This document shows positions 22,137 to 35,830 of a stretch of 64,000 bases of DNA, piece after piece. This stretch comes from Raphanus sativus (Eukaryota > Streptophyta > Magnoliopsida > Brassicales > Brassicaceae), in the NCBI RefSeq assembly GCF_000801105.2, contig NC_079514.1, positions 29,040,227 through 29,104,226 of the forward strand. Direction: 5' to 3'. The position numbers and the translations under genes are program-made. Position 1 is the first letter of the stretch, and the number at the start of each line of letters is the position of its first letter. The notes below the pieces were generated by a model, which saw only the letters and a list, made by a program, of their open reading frames with translations, ran no database searches and was not told the DNA's origin.

Positions 22137-23141
22137 AGTGAGATTGACCAAAATAAAATAAGAAAAGTACCTATACAATGCCAAGTTTAGTAGGCTTTTA
22201 CATAAACAAATATATAAATTTAGTCATGAAAAATATTAAATATAACAAAATTATTGGTGAAATATCTCATAACACCTCGGCAAATCGGAATATTATAGAC
22301 CGGAAGCACTATGCACGGAGGAACATGTGGTAGAGTTTACGTATAGCCAATCGTATCTTTAAAACCCTGGCTGAACTTTTATGTTCAATTTTTAAAAAGA
22401 TTTCCATAATCTAGTTTTGTGACAAATGCTTCTAATTTTGAACTAGTAATTGCTAAAAAGTTTGATAGAAAAAAAACTAAATCAATGATTTGTATTAGAT
22501 TCCTTACAATCCAAAACATTACAAAATCCAATATATTATTTTTTAAACGAAGAAAGTAAAGTTTCTTTTATTAAAAGAAGTTAGAGATTTCATCTACGAG
22601 GGAGATATATACTTACCATTTTAAATGGTGGTAACTAGTAAGTTGGTAACTGATAAAAGAACAAGAAACAACCAAAAGAAAAAAATTATAGTGAGCGGAA
22701 CTATCTTTTTCAGGTATGTATATGAATAATCCTACATGTACGAGTTTTTTTTTTTTTTTTTTGTAACTACATGTACGAGTTTTATATTCAAGGTTACATA
22801 AATATACAAAGTGGAAGACTTAAGGTCTAGTCGATAAGGATATTCTTGTCCTTAGGGTAGTTATAATATTCGGTTAGCACAACTGTAGGCAGAGCAACAG
22901 CACATGGTGCATTAATTGTCTAATTATTATTTTCAACGAAGATTCGGTGAAAGGAGGCTCCTCGACCAAATGGATTTGTAGAAATCAATATTTCAGCATG
23001 TTAACTGAATTTTGATATTATCAAAATTTTGTAAACTAGACCATTGTGCCAGGTAACAACACTAGTGTTCACATGGTAAAATGATTTTAACAGATAATAG
23101 CGCAAAGTAAATCTCTCTCTCAATTATAAGTTTTTTTAATA
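22137..23141. other. AT-rich spacer
   Basis: No supported gene. The only structured item is the tail-only footprint at 22732-22783. Confidence 0.5.
22732..22783. repeat. Direct repeat flanking a tail-only insert
   Basis: CTACATGTACGAGTTTT occurs at 22732-22748 and 22767-22783. Between the copies is only a T-run ending in GTAA. On the minus strand this is TTAC plus poly(A), as if only the last bases of a SINE or LINE had been inserted. Confidence 0.65.
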
Positions 23142-26075
23142 GGGAATTTGCCAAATATAACTCAAAATTTGATTTTAAATAACAAATTATACTCAAACTT
23201 GAATCAAATGCAAAACTAATCTAAAAGTCTTGTGAAATTACAGTTAGTCCGTTGTGAAACAAAAAAAAACAGAACTCATTTTTACGAATAAAGCCCCAAT
23301 TTTTTTTTGAGTCTTTTGAGATACTATAAGTCGTTTAGACGACTTTCATTGAAGTCTTCTGATATAGTTGATTTTAAAATAATTTATAAATTTTGTAAAA
23401 ATATTTTGATAAGTCAAAATTGAAATCATGTAATTATAAACAATTTTAAGTGATATAAATTAAGATATAATAAAATTGAATTGTTTTCAACATAGATGAG
23501 TGAAAGTAGCGAATCATGATATTTTTTGTTTAGAGTTTGGCAAAATATGTTGTAATACTGTATGTATTTTTAGGGTTAGATTTTAGAAACCTTAAATGTT
23601 TTTTTGAAAAATATTTTTTTTTACCTATATGTGTTTATTCATGTGTATAGTAAACACTATTTAAGTTTATTCTTTGAAAGTTTTCTAACTTCCACTAGAA
23701 ATATTTTAGTTTTCCGCTAAAAATATTGAATAGTAAATTTCTATAAGACTTACTTGAAAGTCTTATAAATCGAAAATATTTAACCTTATTGGAATTTTTA
23801 TCTCCCTATATAAAGAAAATTTACACAAAAATGTAATGTTCCTCATTCTAAAACTCTCCAACCTCTCTCTAATCTCTTTCAACTTAAAAGTCACCAAACT
23901 TTATATCAATTTATTATTATTTCATGTATTATCACTCGTTTATTTTGTTTTTGTAGGTTTTGTAAGTTTTCATTACATGGTTTTCATCTTCCACTGCTTT
24001 AAAGGTAGATCTATAAATCATATTAACCTCTTGTTGCTTAAAGCTCTTAACTTTTGAAAACTCTCTTGGTTGTTTTAAGCTCTTACTTTATTTTTGAAGT
24101 TTTTCTATGTTTTGAAGCCATTTTAATGCTTTTGGATATGCAGATGTTTCATATCTAAGACAGAATTGGAAGACTTCCCAAAAGTCTTTTAACATTTAAC
24201 GCACTAGAAGATTTCATGTAAGTCTTTTAAAAGACTTTCTGTAAGTCTTCTGAAAGACTTCCTGTAAGTCTTCCGGTAGACATCTGGCGGAGTCTTCTCC
24301 GCAAAAGAAAACTTCACAAGAAAATTTAGTCAAATTCGCAAAAGATCAAAAATTACATTAGTTCAAACATATAACAGTTTCACTAAAAGTCTTGTGAGAA
24401 GTTTTCCGGAAGACTTATTCTTAGAAGACTTCTCAGAAGACTAATTATCAGAAAACTTCTCGGAAGACTTAAATTTAAAGCGGAATATTGAAATATAAGC
24501 TGGAAATTTAGGTGGGAAATTAAAATTCAAGCGGCGAAATTCAAAATTTAAGTGAAAATTGAAATTTCAAATTTCATGAAAGTTAAAAAGTATATCCTAT
24601 CATCTAAGAAAACACATTAAACCATATGACCTGATATTTTTGAAGTTACTTAACACTTTTGAAAGTTAAAAAAAATATCTTAAAGTTAGTTTAAAAGTTC
24701 ACATAGAAGACTTCCGTGGAAGTCTTCTCGGATCAGCTAGAAACTTTAATAAACATAAATGTTGGTAACCTCATAAATATCACTAGTTAAGTTAAAAATT
24801 TCATTTAATAGTCCCAATATTAATTAATATACATGAATTAACAAGACAATGTTAAAAACTCTTTATAATTCTAAAGAAAATGAAAGTTTATTAAACATTA
24901 ACGCAGAAGACTTCCACGTAAGTCTTCTGGAAGACATCTAAGAAGTCGTCTATTTAGGTCATTTTTGCAACTGAAAATTTTCAAAAGAAGACTTCCAGAG
25001 AAGTCTACTCTAAAGCTGACTTCTTTGGAAGTCTTCCTCTGTAAATATTGACTTACTTTTTGTTAACAAAAAATCTCAAAAATACCAGAGAAGACTTCCT
25101 ACCAAGTCGTCTTAAATATTTAATTTTATGTGGACGACTTACATGGAAGCCGTCTACCAGGAAGTCATTTGGTAGACGACTTACACGTAAATCTTCTGTA
25201 ATAATCAAGGTTTGACCAGAATCTCAGAATAAATCTTGGAAGACTTCCCTGTAAATCGTCCAAGATAAAAGTAAATCGTCCAGATAAAGTAAATATTTAA
25301 ATTTTATTTTTCAACTGCAAAAGTAACCTGAAACGATTTTCATGGAAGTCGTCTAATTATAATAAAATATTGAAGTTTTATTTTTCTTTCGGACGACTTA
25401 CAAGTAAGTCATCCAGGAAAAGTTAAATTTCTGACACAATATGGTCAAATGCAAAACTAACATGTTTATCCTAGACGACTTACCGGGAAGTCTTCTTTAG
25501 TATTTTCGAAATTTTTTTTGTTAACACAGGAAAGTGGAAGACTTCCATAGAAGTCGTCTCTAAAAACACATATAAAAGTCAATTGCAAAACTAATCTCTG
25601 CATTGATCAGAAGGCTTCCGTGTAAGTATTCTAGATGAACAGATCTGGAAAAAAAACTGATTTCATAGTTTCAACCAATGAGATAACTTATTTAGCTCAC
25701 ATGAGTCTTCTCCAAGCATCCAAAATCTCAAACAAAAGTGACCCACCTATAATCGTAATCTTCAATGGCTCTATTAACCACAAAAAATTAGAATCAAAAT
25801 CTTGGATTTTTTGGATGAATATGGAGAGAAAGTGAAAGATGTGTTGTTTTTAGTTCACAAAAATTGAGAAAGAATGAGTGTAAATAGATTTGAGGTGCAT
25901 TAAAAACTTCAAATTGGTTGTTCATGGTGGTTGGTGTATTAAACGCAATGACAATCTTGTAAATACTTGAAAATGATGAGGTTGAGAGAGTAAAAAAAAC
26001 AATTTTCGAAAAAAATTAATGGCATTCTCGTGAATAATCTAAATTTATTGGATGAATATGGCAAATGAAATTTCC
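23142..26075. mobile_element. Mutator-like element 2 with AAGTCTTC arrays
   Basis: The left end GGGAATTTGCCAAATAT and the right end, which reads GGAAATTTCATTTGCC on the other strand, match the end style of the other two Mutator-like elements here. The interior is packed with AAGTCTTC/GAAGACTT and the related AAGTCGTC/GACGACTT words, in both orientations and often as near-palindromic pairs, from about 23290 to 25640. A frame at 23836-24057 is Leu/Phe-rich without a motif, and one at 25635-25835 is unrecognised. No transposase and no clean 9-bp duplication were found. Confidence 0.65.
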
Positions 26076-26670
26076 AAAAAAAATTCATATGTTAGTTTGT
26101 GTTTGACTTTAAGTTTTGAGTCAATTTTGCAAAGAGCATTCTATGATTATCATCAGATCTTGTACATTAATCAATAACCAGTTTATGCATGTCTTAGTCA
26201 ACTGAGTTACAAAATGATTCTTCTGGTACAAATGAATAATACGTCCATTAAGCAAAAATATTTGTGGTTTTGGTACAAAAGAATACGTCCATTGAGTATG
26301 GAAGCAAATATATATCAGTTTGTTGTAAGAATATGAAAAAGATTTATTGGCATGCTTTTGTCTCTAGTCCAGTAAAGTTATATATGTAATAAAAAAATTT
26401 GAACTGTTTGACATTTTTTTTTGCTATGAACGTTACTATAACTACAAACGAAAAGATGAGTTTACAAAAACAATATCATAGAGTCAATGCATCCAAGACA
26501 AAAAAAAAAGAAGAAGGAAACACTATATAAAAAACATTTGAAAAGTGAGAAATCCAATTTTAAGGGAGCCAAAAGACAAAGAGGTTTGTGAATAACTTCT
26601 TGTTCCTTCTTCCAGGAATAATAATATTTCGAGTGTAACAATTAATCCGAAAATAGAAACTGCTGTTACG
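26076..26670. other. AT-rich spacer
   Basis: Nothing supported as gene or element. Confidence 0.5.
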
Positions 26671-26672
26671 AA

Positions 26673-27380
26673 GAGGTTTACTTTTTTTTGTCAACCATAT
26701 ATATTGAAAGGCCGATGGCCGAAGTTTAGTACAAGAAAATTAGATAAACAACCCAATACAAGAAGCCCACCGTAGCCAAACAATATAGAGATAATCTTGA
26801 CGAAACACGTATCAAAATCCTAGTCTTCTACTTCGACATGTTTTCTGTAAGCTTTGTTGAGAAGTAAGCCACCTTTTACACAATTTCCAGCTTACTTCTA
26901 TTTTGACCTCTATATTTTTTTCTAAAATAAAAAAAATTATATTATAGAAATGATTTTACTCAAATATATACTTCTATAATAGATCTCTTCTATTTAGAAA
27001 AAAATAGAAAATTGTTATTTTTATCTCTATATATAAAGACAAAAAATAGAATATCTCTAAAAATCATATTATACAGACATACATTAGAGCAACTTCATCT
27101 CTATAATATAGATCTTTATTTTTGAAAAAATATAGAAGTGTACATTAGAATAAACATGAAGCAAAATCATTTAGGTTGGGAAGGATTCTCCGGATTAATC
27201 CCCTTGCATGTCCCTTCCTCCATATAAGCCGCCTCCGTCAACACCGATTGACATATCATGCCATTCTCCGATGTTAAAAGCAGCGAGAAAGTTTCAGAAA
27301 TTTGCGGAGAGTGAATTCGTTGAAACACATCTCTAAGTGGGGAGCTTCAACTCTACTGAAACTGTCAGAATCTCCAAGGT
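26673..27380 (-). mobile_element. Possible non-LTR element fragment
   Basis: At 26682-26695 a T-run followed by GTCAACC looks like the 3' tail of a minus-strand LINE or SINE, and the next 180 bases are non-AT-rich unique-looking sequence. AGGTTTAC occurs at both 26674-26681 and 27377-27384 and might be a short target duplication. A block at 27190-27350 has exon-like composition on the minus strand. The middle (about 26900-27170) looks like a separate AT-rich MITE. Class and limits are uncertain. Confidence 0.35.
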
Positions 27381-27384
27381 TTAC

Positions 27385-28447
27385 TTAATAACCTTGAAAA
27401 GATAATCCTATAATAGATATTCTGTCCATATCTTTCTCAAGAATGACCATATAAAACAAATAATATTCACAGGGTTTTAAATCTTTAAGTTTGGTTTCAA
27501 ATTCCGGTTCGAACAGAAGGAGTACGCCATGCTAATGTGCCTTGGATGAAACGAAAAAATGATTAAAATCAAAAAGATTAATCTAAAATAAAAGTTTCAA
27601 CGAAATAGAACATAGTGGAAGAAAAAGTCCAATATCAGAATCTATAATAAATCCGAAAAGAAGTCTAAACAAAGTTGGATTAGAAAAAAAAACAAAAAGT
27701 GTAGCGACCATCTGGCGAAATGCCCACCGGCCGCCAGACATGATTTCAGTCTAAACGAAACTTAGAGAAAAGATGGAGTGTTTAGTTCTTGGGTTGTACT
27801 CATGAAGAGGTTATTATGCAATAAAATGCGGGGAAATTACATCAAAATTTGTAAATGTGGGGGAAATTACATCAAAGTACATTTTAAATTAAATAAAACA
27901 AAACAACTACGCTACGTATATGAATTACTTAATTATCATAATCAATTCAACCAAAAAAATTAATAATCAATGTACTAGCTAAATTATAACAGATGTGATG
28001 TTTTGTCTCTTGCAGTTTAAAGGCTCATGATCTTTCCAATATCATTAAACGGAGCCTATTGTTATGTTGATTGGTGGCTGTGCCTTCAGCCTTTCATTCG
28101 TTGACAAAAACCCATTGTAATGCTGAGAACCACAAAATTAGTGACCTTCCAATCTGTTCACACTTCACAATCTATGAATTTAATTCATGATAACAACTAC
28201 TTAACCAACATAGACATAATTTCCCACCCCATTTTAATGTTTCTAAAGAGAAATAAAATCCAATTGTGCTTGGAAAATATTACTTATCACAGTTTGGGAG
28301 TTGAAAAAGAAAGATAACAGTCCGGACGGCTCGTATAATATGAAGTAATAGAAATGGATAAGAAGTTTCTTTTAATAGAAGTGCTAAAGTAGTACTTTAG
28401 GGGTGGGTAAACAGCCATGACGATTGACGACGGTAGCAGTACCAAAT
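27385..28447. other. Spacer with unrecognised remnants
   Basis: Mostly AT-rich. A GC-richer piece near 27700-27760, containing GGCCGCCAGACATG, looks like decayed element sequence, but I cannot assign it. No gene is supported. Confidence 0.4.
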
Positions 28448-28938
28448 TGTGAGGATTTGCTTCGATCAGGTTACTTCCTCTTCTCCGATTACTGTAACTT
28501 CAAGAAGTATCAAGACACGGCGGATGTTGACCCGGAGTTCACCGCACTCTTCCGTTAACGAGGAAGAGCCGCTATATCTCTCCGGAGCTGGGATCGAACC
28601 AGCAATCACTATACTGCTCACAAGCGAGCTCCGTTACAACGGCAAGGACTCGACTCTCTCTCTCTCTGTTCTCGGTTAGTAACAAACTCACTAACTAACT
28701 CGAGACCTTGACCACTCAGCTTTATACTCAGCTGATAACACTCGTGCATCTCACGTGTGATCAAGTGAGAAACAGAACCGACCCTAAACCACAAACAATC
28801 AGTGATTACAAGAAATAACCAGATACAACTTAACTCGTACCAAACCGTAACGCGTCAAGCTGAACCGGGACCTTCTTCTTCTCTTAGAGTCTTCATGCCT
28901 TGAACTCTTCCTTTGATCTAATGACTAGATCCTTCACA
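28448..28938 (-). mobile_element. Copia-type LTR fragment with adjacent primer site
   Basis: On the minus strand the block starts TGTGAAGGATCTAG and ends CCTCACA, the TG...CA form of an LTR. It is followed by ATTTGGTACTGC, a degenerate version of the ATTTGGTATCAGAGC primer site. A CT-microsatellite near 28655-28670 and AGCTGAGTATAAAGC (possible TATA) lie inside. No second LTR was found. The plus-strand frame at 28449-28679 is considered spurious. Confidence 0.5.
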
Positions 28939-29535
28939 AATAGACAAGTAGATATGTCAATCTGAATTAAGACCCGTGGGCTAGACCCAGTGTGGGGCAG
29001 CCGGGCTGGATTGGTCAGCTAAATCCCGTCCCATTTACAAGCGGGCTTTGCGGGATATACCACTGCGGAGTTGCGCCTTGAAGGGGATGTGCTATTTGGT
29101 CAAGCAGGCCATATGGGTGATCCGAAAAATCACGCCTTCACCTGGCCTAGGACTTAGCAAAAAACCTTAATCCGAAAAAACCCCGAATCTGAATAGTAAT
29201 ACCAAACCTAAATCTTAAAAATTCGAACCGTTTCAAAAATTTAGTATCTAAAGAACAAAAACTAACTTTGATCTGAACTAAAATATTAGGAATATCTTAC
29301 TATATTCGAATCAGAATTATATATTTAAATATATTAGTTTTTTATATTTAATATCCAAAAATAGCCAAAATATATATGATATTTTGAAGTTGTCTAAATT
29401 ACTTGAAAATATATACAGTAATCAAAATCAAATATCTATAATAACTAAAAATACTCAAAACACCAAATAATTAAAGTTATATTCAATCCAAATATTCAAG
29501 TAATCTTTTATGTTAAGTTTATGCATTTTGGCATA

Positions 29536-30048
29536 CAGTAAAAATTCTATAAATTAATAATATTGGGAGTATGATATTTTATTAATTTAAAGAGTTATTA
29601 ATTTATTAAAAATCCTTTTTATATTTTATATTTAGATTTGTAAATTTTCAAAAATAAGAAAAAATATTTGATTTTGTTTATGTACATTAATTAAATTTTT
29701 CAATTCAACATTCATAGTGTTTTTATTATATTAACTGGTGTATGTAAAGTATGTTTCATAGACTTAAATGTGGTTTTAGATATAATTTTACTAAATCTCA
29801 TCAAAACATATTAAGTGTCAAGAGAATAATAAAAATAATTCTGTTGTGAATGTAAAAAGACAATATAATAGTTTTTTACATATATAAATTGTATATACAA
29901 AAATTATTAATTTATAATTTTAATGGGACCATATATTTACATAGGATTTTCTAAATTTTATTAAGTTATTATTTTATCAATTTGTGTCATATTTTGAATC
30001 GGTCAAATTTGTGACTGGAGAAATTATTAATTTATAGAGTTTCTACTG
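29536..30048. mobile_element. Emigrant-type MITE, copy 2
   Basis: The 513-bp element starts CAGTAAAAATTCTATAAATT and ends ATTTATAGAGTTTCTACTG. A TA dinucleotide flanks each side (29534-29535, 30049-30050), the Emigrant target duplication. Both ends resemble copy 1 at 21117-21669. Confidence 0.87.
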
Positions 30049-30106
30049 TATATTATTCAAATGTATATGTTATATATTACTTTAATTTTTGGATTTTGAT
30101 AAATAT

Positions 30107-30107
30107 G

Positions 30108-30144
<37 letters not shown>
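30107..30144. repeat. (TA)n(TG)n microsatellite
   Basis: An alternating TA run passes directly into a TG run. Confidence 0.9.
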
Positions 30145-30479
30145 AATTTTAAAATTTTAAAAATAATTTAAACAGTTATCCGAACCTGCAAAGATCCTAA
30201 TCGAACCCGAACTGAAGATAATAATTACCCGAATGAAGCTGATATTTTTAATCGCGAAAACTCGAAATTTGAAATCCGAATAGACCCGAAACAAATCTGA
30301 ATGGGTACCCGAACATTCATCCCTACCTTAGTTTCGTGAATTTTCAATCGTGGCGTTAAGAAACAATAAAACTGCTTTGTCTTCAGCGAATATAGTTTAA
30401 AGATCATGGAGAGAAAGCTCCTACATTTTTTACAAAGGGAAATATATTATCTCAAGGATATTGGAGTTGTGAAAGGCAT

Positions 30480-30850
30480 ATCCAACTCCTTATTATCCGA
30501 TTAATGTGACATTTGTCGATTTTGAGCCCAAAAGGCTGGCCCGATGGATTTAATTTTGAACTTCTTCTCGAAAGACCTCATACTAATTAGAGTTGGACTT
30601 CTCTTTATGTGTTTGACACTCTTTGTCCAATCTTCCAATGTGAAACTTTGTTTGACATCTCACATTTCCATCCTTAAACTAATGACCATATTCATCTCGT
30701 ATCCCACAATTGAACTTTTCAAAATTTTCTGACTTGATCTTTGCAACACATATCTTCCATTCATAACTCAAAGGGTCATATTCATATTTTGAAAGGTATT
30801 TTTACAGATTTCTCTTCATCCATTCTGATATTAGTTGTTGGGCTTTTTGT
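30480..30850. repeat. Divergent duplicated segment, copy A
   Basis: This segment aligns with 35383-35650. Shared words in order include CCGATTAAT/CTGATTAAT, then CTCATACTAATTAGAG versus CTCGTACTAATAGAAT, and GAAACTTTGTTTGACAT versus GAGACTTTGTTTAACAT. Identity is moderate. Nature unknown. Confidence 0.5.
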
Positions 30851-30873
30851 AAAAGATCATGTCCAACTCTTTA

Positions 30874-33652
30874 TCTATACTATTAAAAAGGAAGTAGTCT
30901 TGAAAAGAAAACTTATACAAGTTGTTTGGACCCTTTCATTTAAATGTTACACCTCATATTTATCATGTTGTTACAATAAATTACTCAACCTGTATGTCGA
31001 TGATTTTTTAAATAACCCACAAATGTCGATTACCAAGATTTATAAGCCCCACAATATTTGCTTTATATAATATCAGGCCCATTATACCTATCTATGTTTT
31101 TTTAATCGATTATATCACACTTTATGCACCATACTGTATACAATGTCTTTTTTTTACATATGTTCAACAATGTTTAATAGAGAATAATGGAGAATGCAGC
31201 AATATTAGCCAATTACATGTCCTCGGCTCCAATATGAAAGTCCTATATCAAAAATACAAGATGTCAATTACTCAAAACCATTACCACATCATAGAAATTT
31301 TATATCTTAGCTTAAATTTTTTCCATTATACCACATATGACTTCTAAACAATTACACATGTCCTCACATTTCATCTACATTATTAAATTCAAACTGTTTA
31401 CGAACTAAATTTTCAAAACGTTTAAATGAATTTCTGGTTTGTAACTACCTAAGGAATATTACCTAAAGATATTCTTAGTAAAGATATTACCTAAAGAATA
31501 ATACAATATATTGTGAATCTGTTATTTAGAAATATAAAATTAATCACGGCCAACAGTAATATTCCGAAATTTTTGACACGAAATTGAATACTTTATTTCC
31601 GAAAGTATATCATTACTTCGTGAACAAGTTTTTTTTTGAAAAATGATTGAATTCGATTTTCCCTATTTCTAAAACAAAATATAATTTAGATATGATATTC
31701 AATAGCAATATTCCAGAAATAATCTTTTACTTGGTCTACAAGTTTATTTAATATATAGATTAATTTCGATTTTCCTTATACAATCACCATAATTCTCTAA
31801 ATACTAGCAGTATATTCCTTAAAAAACTATCTAATTATATCTCCATAATATTTACCCTAAATTAGCTAACCTACTTCCTCTGTATCCTCTCCTAATATAA
31901 ATAACATCTCTTTCCCACATCTGTTTCTACGCTATACCTCAAACAAGTCTAAACATTGAAACACATAAAGCAAGCTCCTTTTTATTACCTACCAAGTTAC
32001 TTACTCTACAAGTTTTTTTCATACATTTTAAATAATGCTTTGCAAGTTTTTGCACACAATAAAAGGATTCATTCATTACAAGACATCAAGCAAGCTCCAG
32101 TTTGATTCCTAACTACCGATAAGGTTCCATTCCTGTTGTATCTATACTATAAAGTAAATAGAAAACTTACTGTTAACAATGAGCAAATATGTTCTGTCCA
32201 TTTCCAAATAGAGGTTGCATTCCGGTTGTATTTATATATACGATGATTCTTCTATGCTTTTTAATATCCTACAAACATAACTAAGAACCAATATGAAGAG
32301 CATAGACAATAAAAAAGTGACTTATCTGCTTTTTGTTGACTGTGAAACATGGTGTACAGTATAAATACACTTTTGCAGCGCCATCAAACTGTCATTCCAA
32401 TGAAAAAAAAATCTCACTTGTGCTTTATAAGATCCTACAAAGCAAACCAAAGAACCATAACCATAAGAATATAATCAATGATTCATCACAAGTTAGTTAC
32501 TTGAACCAACCATTACAAGACTAATAGAATCACCGGTCACTTACCTGCTTTATATTTCGTATACTTGCGAAATGGTATATCAATTGCTTCCAATTGCCTC
32601 AATGCTTTGTTGGCTATTCTTATTACTATGCTACATATCTGTACATACCAAACAGTCACATATTAATTCTTCTATCTTTATCTTTTAATTAACCAAAACA
32701 ACTCACTTTTTATTTAGATGCAACACGTCGTCCTCATTTGCAAATCAGTAGATCGTGCTTCCTTTCATGGATCTGGAGATGTATATCTTTGATTTCGAGT
32801 TGGAAAAGAACTCTGTTTCAAATATACATAAGGCCTCAACTCATTATCCTTTATGCAAAAAAAAATTAGAGTAAAACGTAAATTAAATCTTTTATTACTA
32901 TGTGTCTGTTTTGTTAGTGAATACAACAATATTAATATCCTAATACATTTTAAACAAGACCATCATTGCTAGAAAACTAAAACCAGACAATCTTATATGT
33001 TTAGAAAAAAAACGAAAAAAATATTTACCTTATCGAATGGGTCTTAACATGATTTGAATCTGGAAATTTTTTATCACACTATCACAGTAACTCTGATCGT
33101 ATAATCCTAAGATCTGTTAAAATATAATTCGCTTAAAAGCTTCAAATAAATAAAAAATAACAATCTATAAAGTTTAGGAAAACAAAAAAAAAACAGAAGC
33201 AAATATTTACCTTATCTATAACGTTGCTTTATATAATCTCACTTAACATGATTTGAATCGGGAAATTTTATACACGATGAACTCTGATCTTACAATCCTT
33301 TCAATATCCTGCAAAAACAAACCAAACCAAACTCTTGCATGTCAAATCGCTTAAAAGGCTTGAAATAAGAAATTAAACAAAAAGGAATATTTGAGAGAAA
33401 AGAGGAAACTTACGGTAAGACGATTGTTATCTCTGATCTATTACATGTTCATCCATTGTTTTTAACATCAGAAATAGAAAAGGGTTTGAAAACGATTCGT
33501 CTTGCTTAATTAGATGTGGAGATGTGAAGAGTAAACAGTCTCGAGGAAACTGTCGGTGCTTTTTTTTCTTTAAGACAGCTTTATGAATTTTTTTCTTTCG
33601 ATACCGATAACATATTTGCTTCAGACCACTTATTATTTGTTTGTTTATTTAA
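30874..33652 (+). mobile_element. Probable ATREP-type Helitron, 3' end uncertain
   Basis: TCTATACTATTAAAAAGGAAG at 30874, preceded by A, is the characteristic 5' end of Arabidopsis ATREP Helitrons. A second start-like word, TCTATACTATAAAGTAAATA, lies at 32141, so two elements may be nested. Within it, CTAATATAAATAACATCTC near 31893 looks like a TATA box with leader. Two related 150-190-bp blocks at about 33030-33130 and 33220-33310 end in GTAAATATT donor-like sites on the minus strand. No hairpin plus CTRR end was found before the next Helitron at 33653. The right limit given is only the start of that element. Confidence 0.45.
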
Positions 33653-35382
33653 TCTATACTAGATTTTGACCCGCGCTTCGAAAGCGCGGATATTATTTTT
33701 CACTTTATAAAATATATTATTTGTTTGTAATTATTGAATTTATTTATTTTAAGAAAATTTTCTTTATAATAAATTCGACACATAGAGTGTTTCTGATAAA
33801 CTATGTATTTCTCTAGTTTTGTTTTATTCGCTCTTCAATCAACATATTTATTTGGCTTGTTGTTTATATAAACGATTATCGACTTTGATCTCTTCACCTC
33901 TGTGGATGTATATTTTAAAAAATATGACGATATTTGTTTTTCATGTAATTATTAGGGTTTGGCAAAATGAATCCGAGGAACAGAACTGATACTAATCCGT
34001 AAATATAGTATCAAACCTGAACATAAATTGATTAAATATTCGAATTATTCAAAATTTTGTTAGTTAGAGAACCGAATCGGATCCGAACCGAAGTATTCGT
34101 GTACCTGAATTTATCTAAAATTAGATTTATATACTTATATATTAATTATTTTTATATTTAACGTATATAAAACATCAAGAATGATACTTTTAAATTGGTT
34201 TAAAATACTTGAAAATATATATAGATAGTCAAAAACAAATACCTGAAATAATTAAAGTATACTCAAATCACCAAAAATACTTAAAATAATTATTGATTTC
34301 GTATCCAAAAATTTTAAATCAAACCAATTGATATGTTAAGCTTAGGTATTCTGACATATGTTATTTAAATTTATAGGTAATATATATATATAGATTTTGA
34401 GAATTTTAAAGTATATAGTGATTTAAAACTTTAAAAATAATTTAAATAGGTTATTCAAACCCAAACCAAACCCGCAAAGATCCGAATCAAACTCAAACAA
34501 AAATTTAGAAACATCCTAATAGGACTGAAATCTTTGACCTCGAAACCCGAAACGCAAACCGATCAGAACCAAACCCGTATGGATGTCTGAAAACCCATCC
34601 TTAGTCATTATTATATATCGTATAATTTCATCATATAATTAATCGTATTTTATATGTACCATCATATAAGTAATCATATAATTAATAGTATTTAATATGT
34701 ATCATCATATAAATAATTACATATATTATATTTTAAAAACTTAATATGAAATATAAAAACCATAATTTGAATTGGTATTTCAAATTGGGCTTTATATTAT
34801 ATTTTTCTTATATATATTGACGACATTCTTTTATAATGGACTTAATAATTTAAGCCCATTAATTTTTCTGTTTAATACTACTATCTTTGTTTCCAAACAA
34901 AATTAATTTTTTTAAAAGACTACAATTCATATTTCCAAACACACTAATTTTTTTTAAATTTTTTTATCCAAGTATCTAAACACACCAAAATTATACTTCA
35001 GCTTTAATAAGATAGATGTTAGAAAAAGCAACTCAAGCCCAATTATAATAAGATTGTGTGAAACCCATAATTTTAGCCCATAGATTAAATAAAACCTTAG
35101 ATAATTGTAGCCCATATTTTATATTTGTAATTGATACGAGATTGGATGGTTTAATTGGGCTTCGGTTGTCATTTTTTTTAATTATCTAATTGGTTTAAAA
35201 TTAAACAAGAACACAATTTATTAAACATAGATATAATTTTCCCTTATAAATTCTTCCATACAAAACACTTTTAGTATATAAAACATTAAGAAAAAATAAA
35301 AAATGTTCTCAAAACCAAATTTTACAATTATTAAAATAATCGAAAACAAACCCTCGTTTCTTAAGCGCGGATCAAAATCTAG
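33653..35382 (+). mobile_element. Helitron with inverted GCGCGG-type ends
   Basis: It begins TCTATACTAG, followed by a hairpin-forming GCGCTTCGAAAGCGC, and ends AAGCGCGGATCAAAATCTAG. It lies between A (33652) and T (35383), as Helitrons require. The start contains CTAGATTTTGACCCGCGC, nearly the inverse of the end, so either strand could be read as having the CTAG 3' terminus. The middle holds a CCGAA-rich repeat (33950-34605). It has no Rep/helicase, hence it is non-autonomous. Confidence 0.7.
33950..34605. repeat. CCGAA-rich repeat, copy 3
   Basis: Same arrangement as copies 1 and 2: CCGAA-type words at both edges around an AT-rich core. It sits inside the Helitron. Confidence 0.5.
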
Positions 35383-35650
35383 TTATCTGATTAATACGAT
35401 ATTGTCTATTTTAAGCATAAGAGATTGATCCGAATAGATTTATTTTGTGATTCATTTCCAAAAGATCTCGTACTAATAGAATTAAATTTCTTTTTATACA
35501 TTAGATACTTTTTATCTAATCTCTCAACAGGAGACTTTGTTTAACATTTCACAGAGAAATTTAACGGTGTCTTAAACCAGAGGTAAGAGTTTCAAAGGTT
35601 TTTTACTTTATCTCTGTTGGACTTTTTCGATCTTATTGTTTACTATACAC
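35383..35650. repeat. Divergent duplicated segment, copy B
   Basis: Moderately similar to 30480-30850. The Helitron ends exactly at its left edge. Confidence 0.45.
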
Positions 35651-35830
35651 TTGGATATTTCGTGCAACTGTTGAGATGGCAAAGATTGTTAGAACAGTTT
35701 TTTTGAGTAACAAGATCTTGAATCGTTTGATTCCTTGTTGTGAGTAATTAATGTAATCATATGTCTACAAACGAAGTTTGTTTAAATGATAAATGAAAAT
35801 CTTAAGTGGATTATTTATTAAAAGTCTATA

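Larger units (their letters stand above)
29160..30335. repeat. CCGAA-rich repeat, copy 2, split by Emigrant
   Basis: CCGAA/ACCCGAA-rich ends (about 29165-29300 and 30178-30335) flank an AT-rich core, as in copies at 548-1100 and 33950-34605. The Emigrant MITE at 29536-30048 is inserted within the core. A (TA)n(TG)n microsatellite lies at 30107-30144. Confidence 0.55.

Noticed and set aside
24200..25640. CRISPR-like array suggested by regularly recurring AAGTCTTC words
   Set aside because: Words are only 8 bp, irregularly spaced, in both orientations, and inside a plant transposon.
28449..28679. 76-codon plus-strand frame
   Set aside because: It lies antisense to a copia-type LTR and has no motif.
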